Notes: generated by a model from the sequence alone, not told the origin. A stretch of 12,564 nucleotides of DNA from Cyanobacteria bacterium UBA11153 (GCA_003511885.1 DOIX01000242.1:15887-28450); one strand, 5' to 3'; numbered from the stretch's first letter, positions 6,303-12,564 are shown. Program-made: numbers and translations.

Positions 6303-7031
6303 TTAATCCCGACCATTAATCGCAATCAGGAGACGCAAAATGAAGATAAACAAGTTGATGTAAGTAAGATACATCGACAAAGCAGCGGGTAGATATTGCT
6401 CATTTCGGTAGGTGCGAGGCAGGATGTAGAAATCAACTACTGCTGCACCGACAAATAGCAACACACCGATACCAGAAATGCCAATTTCCAGCCAACTAGG
6501 TGTATAAATGCCAAAGAAAGAAAGGAGAAGCTGGGCAACCACTACGACACACAAGGCAATAATGCCAAGTTGTACTGTTTGGGTTAATGCCATCCCGTCT
6601 TGATCTGATAGTTTAGAACCAACTTGACGGGCAGCTACAAAGGTAACGCCACAGCTTAAAGCCGCAATGCCAATCCCTTGAATACCAACACCGTGAGTCC
6701 CCAAGGCAACATAAACTAAGCCGCTGAGGGTGTAGCCAGAGAGGAGACTGTAAGTCGCCAATAAAGGCAGAGCAGCACTATTGTTTCCTTTCTCCGCGAT
6801 ACCACGGGCGACAAAGAAGAGGACGATTTCCGCAATCATGGCTACCCAGAAGGTAGTCATGAATAATCCTGGATTGCTTTGGATAACACCCAAACCGCCG
6901 TAACAGCCTACAGCAGTTAAGACTAATCCACCACCGAGAAATGGCAGGGCGTTGGCAATGACATTGGGGCCAATCAGGGATTGACTTTGAGCATTGCGGA
7001 TGGCTTCACGAAAGTTACTTGTGTTACTCAT
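6303..7031 (-). CDS. Bax inhibitor-1 (BI-1/YccA) family membrane protein
   Basis: This is an integral membrane protein of the BI-1/TMBIM family; some members conduct Ca2+ or protons, but the cyanobacterial role is not settled. The 242-residue product starts MSNTSNFREAIRNAQSQSLI, a short polar N terminus, followed by about seven hydrophobic segments. These include PFLGGGLVLTAVGCYGGLG, FWVAMIAEIVLFFVARG, LLATYSLLSGYTLSGLVYVA and a late VLLFVGAAVVDFYIL segment. It ends MYLTYINLFIFILRLL, matching the family's C-terminal LYLxxINLFxxLLxLL pattern. I chose the ATG at 7031; a TTG nine bases upstream is in frame, and neither has a strong ribosome binding site. It is a single gene with its own terminator, convergent with mraY and divergent from sigF. 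Confidence 0.9.
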   Translation of the reverse strand: MSNTSNFREAIRNAQSQSLIGPNVIANALPFLGGGLVLTAVGCYGGLGVIQSNPGLFMTTFWVAMIAEIVLFFVARGIAEKGNNSAALPLLATYSLLSGYTLSGLVYVALGTHGVGIQGIGIAALSCGVTFVAARQVGSKLSDQDGMALTQTVQLGIIALCVVVVAQLLLSFFGIYTPSWLEIGISGIGVLLFVGAAVVDFYILPRTYRNEQYLPAALSMYLTYINLFIFILRLLIAINGRD

Positions 7032-7483
7032 CAGACTCAATAAAGAAATTTATCAACAATTTACAAGCACTAAGCTCGTTACTTCTATTTTGACTGAAAT
7101 TTTTATGGAGGGAGTGGCACAGCGGATGCTGAGATAGGGAGTGGAGAGCAGGGGGCAGGGAGAGGGGAGACAAGGAAGACATTTTTTTCTCCCCACGCCC
7201 CCACTCCCTATCTGGGGTTTGCTGACAGGATTCTTCTCATGAGGGTAGGTTTTTGGTGTGGGTTTTTTGGTTAGGGTATGGGTTTTAGCAAGCCCTATCT
7301 GGGCATCCGCTGTGCCATTGCCCATTCCCTTTACGTGTTTGTGCGGAGACTTCAAGAAGGAAATATTGTCATTTCCGTAAAACGACGCTGGTTGAAGACT
7401 TGTTCTCGACCGACAATAAGTTCAAGATGGCTGGTTGATAGCAAGCCTTTTTACTAAATAGGTTTCTACGGATATTGATTTTT
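7032..7483. other. Divergent intergenic region between the Bax inhibitor-1 gene and sigF
   Basis: This region must contain the promoters of both divergent genes, but I could not place either with confidence. Most of it (7115-7317) is an inverted-repeat structure rich in G-runs and C-runs. A small dyad GGAAAT-N6-ATTTCC lies at 7359-7376, in the sigF leader. A 100-codon frame on - (7053-7355) is a by-product of the repeats. Confidence 0.5.
7115..7317. repeat. Inverted-repeat element (203 bp) containing heptamer arrays
   Basis: The 25-nt ends, 7115-7139 and 7293-7317, are inverted repeats with 23 of 25 positions matching; both contain GGCACAGCGGATGC and its complement. Inside, AGATAGGGAGTGG (7132-7144) is a perfect inverted repeat of 7201-7213. 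Between these, G-rich heptamers (TAGGGAG, TGGAGAG, CAGGGGG, CAGGGAG, AGGGGAG; 7135-7169) are answered by C-rich ones (TCTCCCC, ACGCCCC, CACTCCC; 7188-7208). It has no coding capacity that looks real. Confidence 0.7.
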
Positions 7484-8269
7484 ATGATGGTAACTTACTC
7501 TTCTGATGCTCGCGGTATGGAACTCTTTATTACTTATTACCATAATCCTTCTATTAATCTGCGCAATCAGATTGTTAAGTTAAATACTGGGCTGGTGAAG
7601 AAGATTGCCCATAGAGTCAGTCAACAATGTGCTGAACCTTATGAAGATTTGGTACAAATGGGCTACTTGGGGTTAATTCGAGCAATTGAGAGATTTAATC
7701 CTAATCAAGGTGCTGCATTTAGTTCTTTTGCTGTACCTTTTATTCGTGGTGAGATGCTGCATTTTCTCCGGGATAAAGGTAATGTAGTCAAGATTCCCCG
7801 CCGCTGGCAGGAACTTCAGCAAGAAGGACAACGGGTTAGCAAAAAGTTGAATGCTCAACTCGGACGTATGCCTAAAGATCCTGAGATTGCAGAGGCATTA
7901 AAGATCTCCCTAGAAGAGTGGCAAAATAGTAAAGCGGCAACTCAAAATCGGCTGCCTTTAAGTTTAGATGCTAGCGTAGGTCAACTAGTAGATAATCCTC
8001 TAACTTTGGCAGAAGTCATACCAGATACCCACGACCAAAATTTGCGGCATTTAGAAGAAGAGAGACAGGAATTAGAAGGTGCAATGAGTAAGCTTGAGAA
8101 GAAGACTCAGGCTGCCCTTGAGTTAGTATTTTTCCAGGATATGCCGCGTAAGGAAGCTGCGAAGAAGATTGGTGTTAGCCCGATGACGGTAACGCGACAT
8201 ATACAACGGGGGATTTCTGAATTGGTTTCTCTGTTGCAAACTCAAACGCCTCAACATCTTGCTAGTTAG
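7484..8269 (+). CDS. sigF: RNA polymerase sigma factor SigF (group 3)
   Basis: This is an alternative sigma-70 family factor. Cyanobacterial SigF is linked in studied species to pilus genes, motility and, in filamentous forms, hormogonium development; that role is inferred here. The 261-residue product begins with region 2: LRNQIVKLNTGLVKKIAHRV, CAEPYEDLVQMGYLGLIRAI and FNPNQGAAFSSFAVPFIRGE (about residues 26-90), then VVKIPRRWQELQQEGQRV entering region 3. Region 4 at the C terminus contains the helix-turn-helix PRKEAAKKIGVSPMTVTRHI. The long region 1 of primary sigma factors is absent. ATG codons at 7484 and 7487 and a TTG at 7475 are possible starts; only a weak CGGA lies upstream, so the start is uncertain by a few codons. 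No anti-sigma gene is adjacent. Confidence 0.92.
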   Translation: MMVTYSSDARGMELFITYYHNPSINLRNQIVKLNTGLVKKIAHRVSQQCAEPYEDLVQMGYLGLIRAIERFNPNQGAAFSSFAVPFIRGEMLHFLRDKGNVVKIPRRWQELQQEGQRVSKKLNAQLGRMPKDPEIAEALKISLEEWQNSKAATQNRLPLSLDASVGQLVDNPLTLAEVIPDTHDQNLRHLEEERQELEGAMSKLEKKTQAALELVFFQDMPRKEAAKKIGVSPMTVTRHIQRGISELVSLLQTQTPQHLAS

Positions 8270-8270
8270 G

Positions 8271-8321
8271 GAAATGGGGGAATTGCTAATCGCTATTCCC
8301 TACTCCTCATTCCCCATTCGC
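8271..8321. repeat. Heptamer array in inverted arrangement after sigF
   Basis: Starting 1 nt after the sigF stop, a G-rich stretch GAAATGGGGGAATTGCTAAT is followed by C-rich heptamers TATTCCC, TACTCCT, CATTCCC, CATTCGC (8294-8321). The two sides can pair partly and may serve as a weak 3' end for the sigF transcript. GGGGAATTGCTAAT (8277-8290) recurs exactly at 8751-8764. Confidence 0.65.
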
Positions 8322-8364
8322 CAAAATCGCTAAAATGCAGGTAGGTAATTTTCCTGCTTAAGTT

Positions 8365-8712
8365 ATGAAAAATTTCTTGTTAACTTGGCTCCTGACTGCT
8401 GTGGCGTTAATCGTTACGTCTAAAGTCGTACATGGTATTGAGATTAGTAGTTTTTCTGCGGCGGCGATCGCAGTTGCTATCATGGGGATTGTCAATGCTA
8501 TTGTGCGACCGATTCTGGTTGTCCTGACATTGCCATTGACTATTTTGTCTTTGGGTTTGTTTTTGTTGGTAATTAATGCCATCTCTATCTCGCTGGTGAG
8601 TTATCTTACTCCCGGTTTTGATGTGAATGGTTTTTGGCCTGCTTTATTTGGATCAATTGTTCTATCTTTCGTTTCTGGCATGTTTAATAAGTTTGCTGGG
8701 GTAGAGGATTAA
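8365..8712 (+). CDS. PF04020-type (phage holin family) membrane protein, copy 1
   Basis: This is a 115-residue protein made almost entirely of four hydrophobic segments (about residues 4-22, 30-50, 53-78 and 85-108). It carries the family pattern W-L-x-T near the N terminus, SK-x(3)-G-x-EI-x-SF, then GIVNAIVRPIL, LPLTILSLGLF, and a late GFWPALFGS. Databases label this family phage holin because of weak similarity, but its members are common chromosomal genes and no lysis function is implied here: no endolysin or phage gene is nearby. The ATG at 8365 lacks a clear ribosome binding site; AGGTAGG at 8339-8345 is about 19 nt away. It is convergent with a paralogue at 8796-9152. Confidence 0.85.
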   Translation: MKNFLLTWLLTAVALIVTSKVVHGIEISSFSAAAIAVAIMGIVNAIVRPILVVLTLPLTILSLGLFLLVINAISISLVSYLTPGFDVNGFWPALFGSIVLSFVSGMFNKFAGVED

Positions 8713-8721
8713 ATCTCAATA

Positions 8722-8800
8722 TGGGGAATGGGCAATAGAGAATAGGGAATGGGGAATTGCTAATTTCCTACTCCCTAGCCCCTAGTCCCTAGTCTCTAGC
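8722..8800. repeat. Heptamer array in inverted arrangement between the convergent paralogues
   Basis: Five G-rich units (TGGGGAA, TGGGCAA, TAGAGAA, TAGGGAA, TGGGGAA; 8722-8756) are followed by C-rich units CCCTAGC, CCCTAGT, CCCTAGT, CTCTAGC (8773-8800). The last units overlap the end of the - strand gene. This array fills the whole space between two tail-to-tail genes and is the only terminator-like structure there. Confidence 0.8.
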
Positions 8801-9152
8801 TAACTACTCCCAGTAGCTTATAGATTAAGGAGTTAATGATACCGAGAGCAACTGCTCCTATCAAAGCACTCCAAAATCCCCAGCGCAGCCGGAATCCCTG
8901 AACTAAATAAGCGGCTAAACCGAAAATAATGCCATTCAAAATAATGGCAAATAGCCCAAAAGTCAGGAAAGTTATTGGGAAAGATAAGAACCCTAAAATG
9001 GGACGCAATAAAGCATTTAAAATCCCAAAAACTGCGGCTGAGAACATCGCTTTCTCAAAACTGTCAATTTCTACACCTGTGGGCAGTTTGGAAATGATAA
9101 ACAAACTGACGGAGGTAACGAGCCATGCAACAATCAGACTAATCAGATCCAT
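8796..9152 (-). CDS. PF04020-type (phage holin family) membrane protein, copy 2
   Basis: This is a 118-residue integral membrane protein with four hydrophobic segments and little else. It shares the framework of the neighbouring copy: W-L-x-T, SK-x(3)-G-x-EI-x-SF, then GILNALLRPIL, FPITFLTFGLF, YL-x(2)-GF and GFWSALIGA, so the two are paralogues. AAGGAG lies 7 nt upstream of the ATG, giving a well supported start. The molecular role of the family is unknown; a holin-like pore is only one possibility. It lies tail to tail with copy 1, and an AT-rich foldback element (9188-9295) separates it from ychF, which is on the same strand upstream of it. Confidence 0.87.
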   Translation of the reverse strand: MDLISLIVAWLVTSVSLFIISKLPTGVEIDSFEKAMFSAAVFGILNALLRPILGFLSFPITFLTFGLFAIILNGIIFGLAAYLVQGFRLRWGFWSALIGAVALGIINSLIYKLLGVVS

Positions 9153-9187
9153 CTTGCAACTCCTTGTAATCAGAACCTAAGAACCTG

Positions 9188-9295
9188 TTTGTAAACAATT
9201 GTGAATCCCGGTTTTTCTGGGTTAATAGGGTAAGAAACTAGCACGGTGGACACAAAAGAAACCGGGTTACTCTCAGCTTAATGATTGTTTACAAA
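9188..9295. repeat. Foldback (MITE-like) element, about 108 bp
   Basis: TTTGTAAACAAT (9188-9199) is a perfect inverted repeat of ATTGTTTACAAA (9284-9295). Nested inside, CCCGGTTT (9207-9214) pairs with AAACCGGG (9259-9266). It fills most of the space between ychF and the gene downstream of it. No target-site duplication was clear. Confidence 0.6.
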
Positions 9296-9301
9296 AAGAC
9301 A

Positions 9302-10393
9302 CTAAACATTAAATAAAAACTCCATTACATCTCCCTCTTGTACCACATACTCTTTACCCTCAGATCGCAATACGCCTTTTTCCCTAGCTACCGCCTTGGA
9401 GCCTGATGCCACAAAGTCATGATAGGCAATGGTTTCAGCGCGGATAAATCCTTTCTCAAAATCTGAGTGAATTGCACCTGCCGCTTGAGGGGCTTTCATG
9501 CCAGACGTAATTGTCCATGCCCGAGTTTCTTTGGGACCAGTGGTTAAGAAAGTACGCAATCCCAAAAGCTGATATGTGGCGCGAATTAAGGATTTTAGTC
9601 CTCCTTCTTCTACGCCCAAAGATTGCAAGAAATCAAGTTTTTCTTCATCGGATAATTCAACAAGTTCTGATTCTACTTGAGCGGAAACTATGACAACTTG
9701 GGCATTTTCTGGAGCGGCAATTTTTCGCACTTCTTCTACCCATTCATTGCCACTTGCTAAATGATCTTCAGAAACATTTGCGGCATAGATTGTGGGCTTA
9801 CTAGTTAATAAACCTAAAGGCTTGACTAATTCCTTTTCTTCTTCATTTAAACTCACCTGTCGTGCAGGTTTACCTGCGTTTAAGGCAGCAAGCAATTTTT
9901 CTAGGGCATCAACTTCAATTTGAACATCTTTATTGCCACGGGCTTGCTTGCGAGTGCGATCTAATCTTCGTTCAACTTGTGCCAAATCTGATAGTGCTAA
10001 TTCCAGATTAATTACTTCGATATCTCGCAGGGGATCTATAGAACCAGAAACATGGATAATGTCATCATTATCAAAACAGCGGACAACGTGGACGATGGCA
10101 TCAACTTCGCGAATATTGGCTAAAAATTGGTTGCCCAATCCTTCACCTTTACTAGCGCCTTTAACTAATCCAGCAATATCGACAAATTCGATTCGAGTGG
10201 GGACAATTTGTTGAGAGTTAGACAGTTTGGCGAGAACTTGCAATCGCTCATCGGGAACGGCTACAATACCGACATTTGGCTCAATTGTACAGAAGGGAAA
10301 ATTAGCAGCATCGGCTTTGGCATTGGCTACTAGGGCGTTAAATAAAGTGGATTTACCGACATTGGGCAATCCGACAATTCCGGCTTTGAGCAT
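9302..10393 (-). CDS. ychF: Redox-regulated ATPase YchF (Obg family)
   Basis: YchF (OLA1 in eukaryotes) is a ribosome-associated P-loop NTPase that prefers ATP to GTP and acts in translation and stress responses. The 363-residue product has exactly the typical length. It begins MLKAGIVGLPNVGKSTLFNA (G1 loop, residues 8-16), followed by DIAG (72-75) and LVKGASKGEGLGNQFL. His114 stands in the FDNDDIIHV segment, at the position of the hydrophobic-pocket catalytic His. The G4 site is NVSE (206-209), the NxxE form that gives ATP preference, in place of NKxD. A coiled-coil insert lies around 130-190, and a C-terminal TGS domain ends EGDVMEFLFNV. An in-frame ATG 51 nt upstream (10444) would add 17 unusual residues and has no ribosome binding site, so I used the start common to the family. 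Confidence 0.97.
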   Translation of the reverse strand: MLKAGIVGLPNVGKSTLFNALVANAKADAANFPFCTIEPNVGIVAVPDERLQVLAKLSNSQQIVPTRIEFVDIAGLVKGASKGEGLGNQFLANIREVDAIVHVVRCFDNDDIIHVSGSIDPLRDIEVINLELALSDLAQVERRLDRTRKQARGNKDVQIEVDALEKLLAALNAGKPARQVSLNEEEKELVKPLGLLTSKPTIYAANVSEDHLASGNEWVEEVRKIAAPENAQVVIVSAQVESELVELSDEEKLDFLQSLGVEEGGLKSLIRATYQLLGLRTFLTTGPKETRAWTITSGMKAPQAAGAIHSDFEKGFIRAETIAYHDFVASGSKAVAREKGVLRSEGKEYVVQEGDVMEFLFNV

Positions 10394-10809
10394 GGTGAGA
10401 ATCAGTTGTGTCAGTGGAGGGATAATCCCTGGAATCTTTACCATTTAAGACTATAACATTGTCGGTTGCGATCGCAAATGTCAATATTGAGGGTTTTTCC
10501 AGTTGGGTTGAGGCAATTAAACCAAATTTACTGTTTACTCCTGCACTATATTTAATTCTGGTAATTTGGAGCTGGCTTTCATTACTTGTAATAAATGCAA
10601 TCAGCCGCTTTGGCTATTTCGATTTTTTCCTTGTGCTAACTGCTACGAAAACGGAAAAGTTAGATCGTTATATATCTCAGATCTATTGACTATTCTTGAT
10701 GTTCTATTACCTATTTATATTGTTACTATAATTAGATACCTAGTCACCCTCTCTTCCTAAATTGCTCTCAATTGTGGCATCCTAAAGAAAGAAACTCACG
10801 AGGTACAGG
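10394..10809. other. Divergent intergenic region between ychF and the oxidoreductase gene
   Basis: This AT-rich stretch separates two divergent genes and should hold both promoters. A HIP1 octamer lies at 10468-10475. Two overlapping frames on + without ribosome binding sites (TTG at 10459 to 10689; TTG at 10566 to 10760) look accidental. The second contains two CxxC pairs and a hydrophobic tail. A perfect TATAAT lies at 10727-10732. Confidence 0.5.
10727..10732 (+). promoter_or_regulatory. Candidate -10 element for the FAD oxidoreductase gene
   Basis: TATAAT matches the consensus perfectly and lies about 75 nt before the start codon in AT-rich DNA. No -35 hexamer is found at 16-18 nt; TTGACT at 10686-10691 is too far away. 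It would be a promoter depending on the -10 element alone or on an activator. Confidence 0.4.
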
Positions 10810-12321
10810 ATGTCAGAAATATCAGGACAAAAACGGGTAGTTGTCGTCGGTGCAGGATGGGCGGGATTAGGTGCAACCTACCACCTGGCTCAACAAGGCT
10901 ATGATGTTACTTTATTAGAAGCTGCCCCCTATCCTGGTGGTTTAGTTGCAGGCTGGAAAACTCCTGGCGGGCGTTCCGTAGAAGGGGGAATTCATGGTTT
11001 TTGGTATCCGTACCAAAATATTTTTAGTTTGGTGCGAGAATTAGGTTTAAAACCCTTTACCCGTTTTACTCGTTCCTCTCAATATTCACCTGCTGGATTA
11101 GAGGCAGAATCTCCTATTTTTCAAAATGAATTGAGACTTCCAACACCAATAGGTACGTTTATTTATCCAGAATTTAAACGCTTACATTTAATCGATAGAC
11201 TTTCGGCTTTGCCTCTGATATATACTATCGTTGATTTCGATAATTCTGATGAAGCATGGCAACGCTATGACAAGGTAACTGCACGGGAATTATTTAAACA
11301 GTTTGGGGTTTCAGCCAGACTTTATAAAGAGTCTTTTGAACCCATGTTATTAGTGGGATTGTTTGCACCGGGAGAGCAATGTTCGGCGGCGGCTGCTTTG
11401 GGAATGCTTTATTATTTTATTTTGGCTCATCAACCAGACTTTGATGTGGTTTGGTCTCGAGGTACTGTGGGAGAAAAAATTTTTCAGCCTTGGGTAGAAA
11501 GGATTGAAAAAGCAGGAGGCAGAGTTTTAACTAATAAACGAGTTAATAATATTTTGCTGGATGATAGTGGCAAAGCAAAAGGAGTAGTTTGCGGGGATGA
11601 AGTCTTTCCAGCCGATGCGGTAATTTCTGCTGTTAGTGTTAGTGGAATGAAAAAGATTGTCAGCGGTAGTAGCAGTTTACAATCTTATCCAGAATTCCGT
11701 AATTTAAGGAACTTGGGTGGAATTGATGTTTTAGCGACGCGGCTATGGTTTGACCGCAAAATTAAGATTCGCCATCCTTCTAATGCCTGTTTTGGTTTCG
11801 ATCCCACTACAGGTTGGACATTTTTCGATCTTAATGCTTTGCACGATGAATATGCTGAGGAAGCAGGAAGTGTAATTGAGGCTGATTTTTACCATGCTAA
11901 TCAATTATTAGCGATGAGTGACGATGGAATTGTCGCCAAAGTTCACCGAGATTTATCCACTTGCGTACCAGAGTTTAAAGAGGCAAAAGTCATTGATAGT
12001 GCCGTCATTCGCGTACATCAGGGAGTGACGCACTTTGCTCCAGGTAGCTATCAATATTTACTCAAAGCCAAAACTAGTATTGACAATGTTTTTATGAGTG
12101 GAGATTGGATTGTTAGCAATCACGGATCTTGGTCACAGGAAAAGGCGTATGTGACGGGTTTGGAGGCAGCAAATTTGGTAATTGAGCAATTGGGATTTGG
12201 GAATAAGGCTAACATTATCCCGGTTGAGGCTGATGAACCACATATTCAGGTAGCGCGGATGATTAATAAGACTGTGCGGGATGTAGGGAAAAGTTTCTTC
12301 CCAGATTTTTGGTTGCCGTAG
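10810..12321 (+). CDS. FAD-dependent oxidoreductase, phytoene desaturase/amine oxidase superfamily
   Basis: The 503-residue product begins with a dinucleotide-binding fold: RVVVVGAGWAGLGATYHL with G14-x-G16-x2-G19 and an acidic residue (E37) ending strand 2 (VTLLEA). PGG and the VEGGIHGFW segment follow, typical of carotene desaturases and related enzymes. A C-terminal FAD-contact motif, NVFMSGDWIVSN, then SWSQEKAYVTGLEAANLV, lies at about 425-458. The closest types I recognise are the plant-type carotenoid desaturases (phytoene and zeta-carotene desaturase), but the substrate cannot be read from the sequence; other FAD amine-oxidase-like roles are possible. There is no obvious signal peptide. 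GAGG (10800-10803) lies 6 nt before the ATG. No carotenoid gene is adjacent, so context does not decide the substrate. Confidence 0.9.
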   Translation: MSEISGQKRVVVVGAGWAGLGATYHLAQQGYDVTLLEAAPYPGGLVAGWKTPGGRSVEGGIHGFWYPYQNIFSLVRELGLKPFTRFTRSSQYSPAGLEAESPIFQNELRLPTPIGTFIYPEFKRLHLIDRLSALPLIYTIVDFDNSDEAWQRYDKVTARELFKQFGVSARLYKESFEPMLLVGLFAPGEQCSAAAALGMLYYFILAHQPDFDVVWSRGTVGEKIFQPWVERIEKAGGRVLTNKRVNNILLDDSGKAKGVVCGDEVFPADAVISAVSVSGMKKIVSGSSSLQSYPEFRNLRNLGGIDVLATRLWFDRKIKIRHPSNACFGFDPTTGWTFFDLNALHDEYAEEAGSVIEADFYHANQLLAMSDDGIVAKVHRDLSTCVPEFKEAKVIDSAVIRVHQGVTHFAPGSYQYLLKAKTSIDNVFMSGDWIVSNHGSWSQEKAYVTGLEAANLVIEQLGFGNKANIIPVEADEPHIQVARMINKTVRDVGKSFFPDFWLP

Positions 12322-12462
12322 AAATTTTAGGTCTAAATTTATGGACAGCGCCAGGACTAAAACCCTGGATTCAGAGGTATGAGCAATTAGGAACTCAGCA
12401 AGCACTACCAAACCTGGATGGTAAGTCTGTATCAACGCTATATAAATATTTACAATATTTAT
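12322..12462. other. Region downstream of the oxidoreductase gene
   Basis: No gene is supported. A weak hairpin CCAGG (12351-12355) with CCTGG (12364-12368) lacks a T-tract. A long AT-rich hairpin starts at 12437 and runs into the repeat element at the window end. I see no typical terminator for the upstream gene. Confidence 0.45.
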
Positions 12463-12467
12463 ATAGC
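12437..12467. repeat. Perfect AT-rich hairpin
   Basis: GCTATATAAATATT (12437-12450) is a perfect inverted repeat of AATATTTATATAGC (12454-12467) around a TAC centre. It overlaps the left end of the MITE-like element that starts at 12463. Confidence 0.8.
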
Positions 12468-12564
12468 AATCCTAAATGAGTTGTAACAAGTGCGCGGCTT
12501 GAAACCCACTCAGAGCAAGGATCGCAGTTTTCAGGCATTGCCACAAATGATTTAGGATTGCTAT
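12463..12564. mobile_element. MITE-like element with inverted ends at the window edge
   Basis: ATAGCAATCCTAAAT (12463-12477) is a perfect inverted repeat of ATTTAGGATTGCTAT (12550-12564). The similarity continues inward with scattered mismatches for about 15 more bases (TTGT and CAA blocks). The unit is about 100 bp, non-coding, and flanked on the left by TATA. TA-flanked ends of this kind suggest a non-autonomous relative of a Tc1/mariner or IS630-type transposon. The right flank is outside the window, so the target duplication cannot be checked. Confidence 0.65.

Noticed and set aside
7053..7355. 100-codon frame on the - strand between the BI-1 gene and sigF
   Set aside because: It runs through the inverted repeat and G/C-rich heptamers, and its Pro/Lys/Cys-rich composition reflects the repeats.
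8365..9152. Reading the two holin-family genes as a phage lysis cassette or prophage remnant
   Set aside because: No endolysin, spanin, structural, integrase or repressor gene is nearby. The family name is historical and its members are ordinary chromosomal genes.
10459..10689. 76-codon frame starting with TTG upstream of the oxidoreductase gene
   Set aside because: No ribosome binding site, hydrophobic composition expected from AT-rich DNA, no recognised family, and it overlaps another frame.

Overview
The window looks like chromosomal DNA of a cyanobacterium, probably a filamentous Oscillatoriales-type lineage. The evidence is six exact HIP1 octamers (GCGATCGC), the secE-nusG-rplK-rplA-rplJ-rplL order without rpoB following, a cyanobacterial group 3 sigma factor (SigF), cyanobacteria-type Bax-inhibitor and PF04020 membrane proteins, and many heptamer intergenic repeats of the kind described in cyanobacteria. 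The genus cannot be fixed from the sequence alone.

Layout. Positions 321-3871 carry a translation and secretion cluster on the + strand: secE and nusG overlap by 4 nt, rplK follows 2 nt later, then rplA, then rplJ behind a well preserved L10 leader with an intrinsic attenuator, then rplL and a strong terminator at 3944-3978. After about 700 bp without a convincing gene comes mraY (4672-5790), the first membrane enzyme of lipid-linked peptidoglycan synthesis. A Bax inhibitor-1 family gene (6303-7031) lies on the - strand behind a bidirectional terminator. sigF (7484-8269) and a small four-helix membrane protein (8365-8712) are on +. A paralogue of that protein (8796-9152) faces it tail to tail on -. 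Next is the ATPase ychF on - (9302-10393), and an FAD-dependent oxidoreductase of the phytoene desaturase/amine oxidase type on + (10810-12321).

How the genes work together. secE-rplL is a coherent set: SecE anchors the translocon, NusG couples transcription to translation, L11 and L1 build the two mobile flanks near the E site and factor-binding centre, and L10/L12 form the stalk that recruits translation GTPases. The remaining genes are housekeeping or envelope genes with no sign of a shared pathway. No phage, CRISPR, toxin-antitoxin or biosynthetic cluster was seen.

The most interesting points are these. (1) An 11-residue tandem duplication in the L12-binding helix of L10 suggests an eight-copy L12 stalk. 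(2) Arrays of degenerate 7-nt repeats begin directly at or near the stop codons of several genes and are often followed by the opposite-strand version of the array. (3) Four separate foldback or MITE-like structures lie at 4199-4296, 7115-7317, 9188-9295 and 12463-12564. (4) MraY has Asn in place of the central His of its usual HHH motif.
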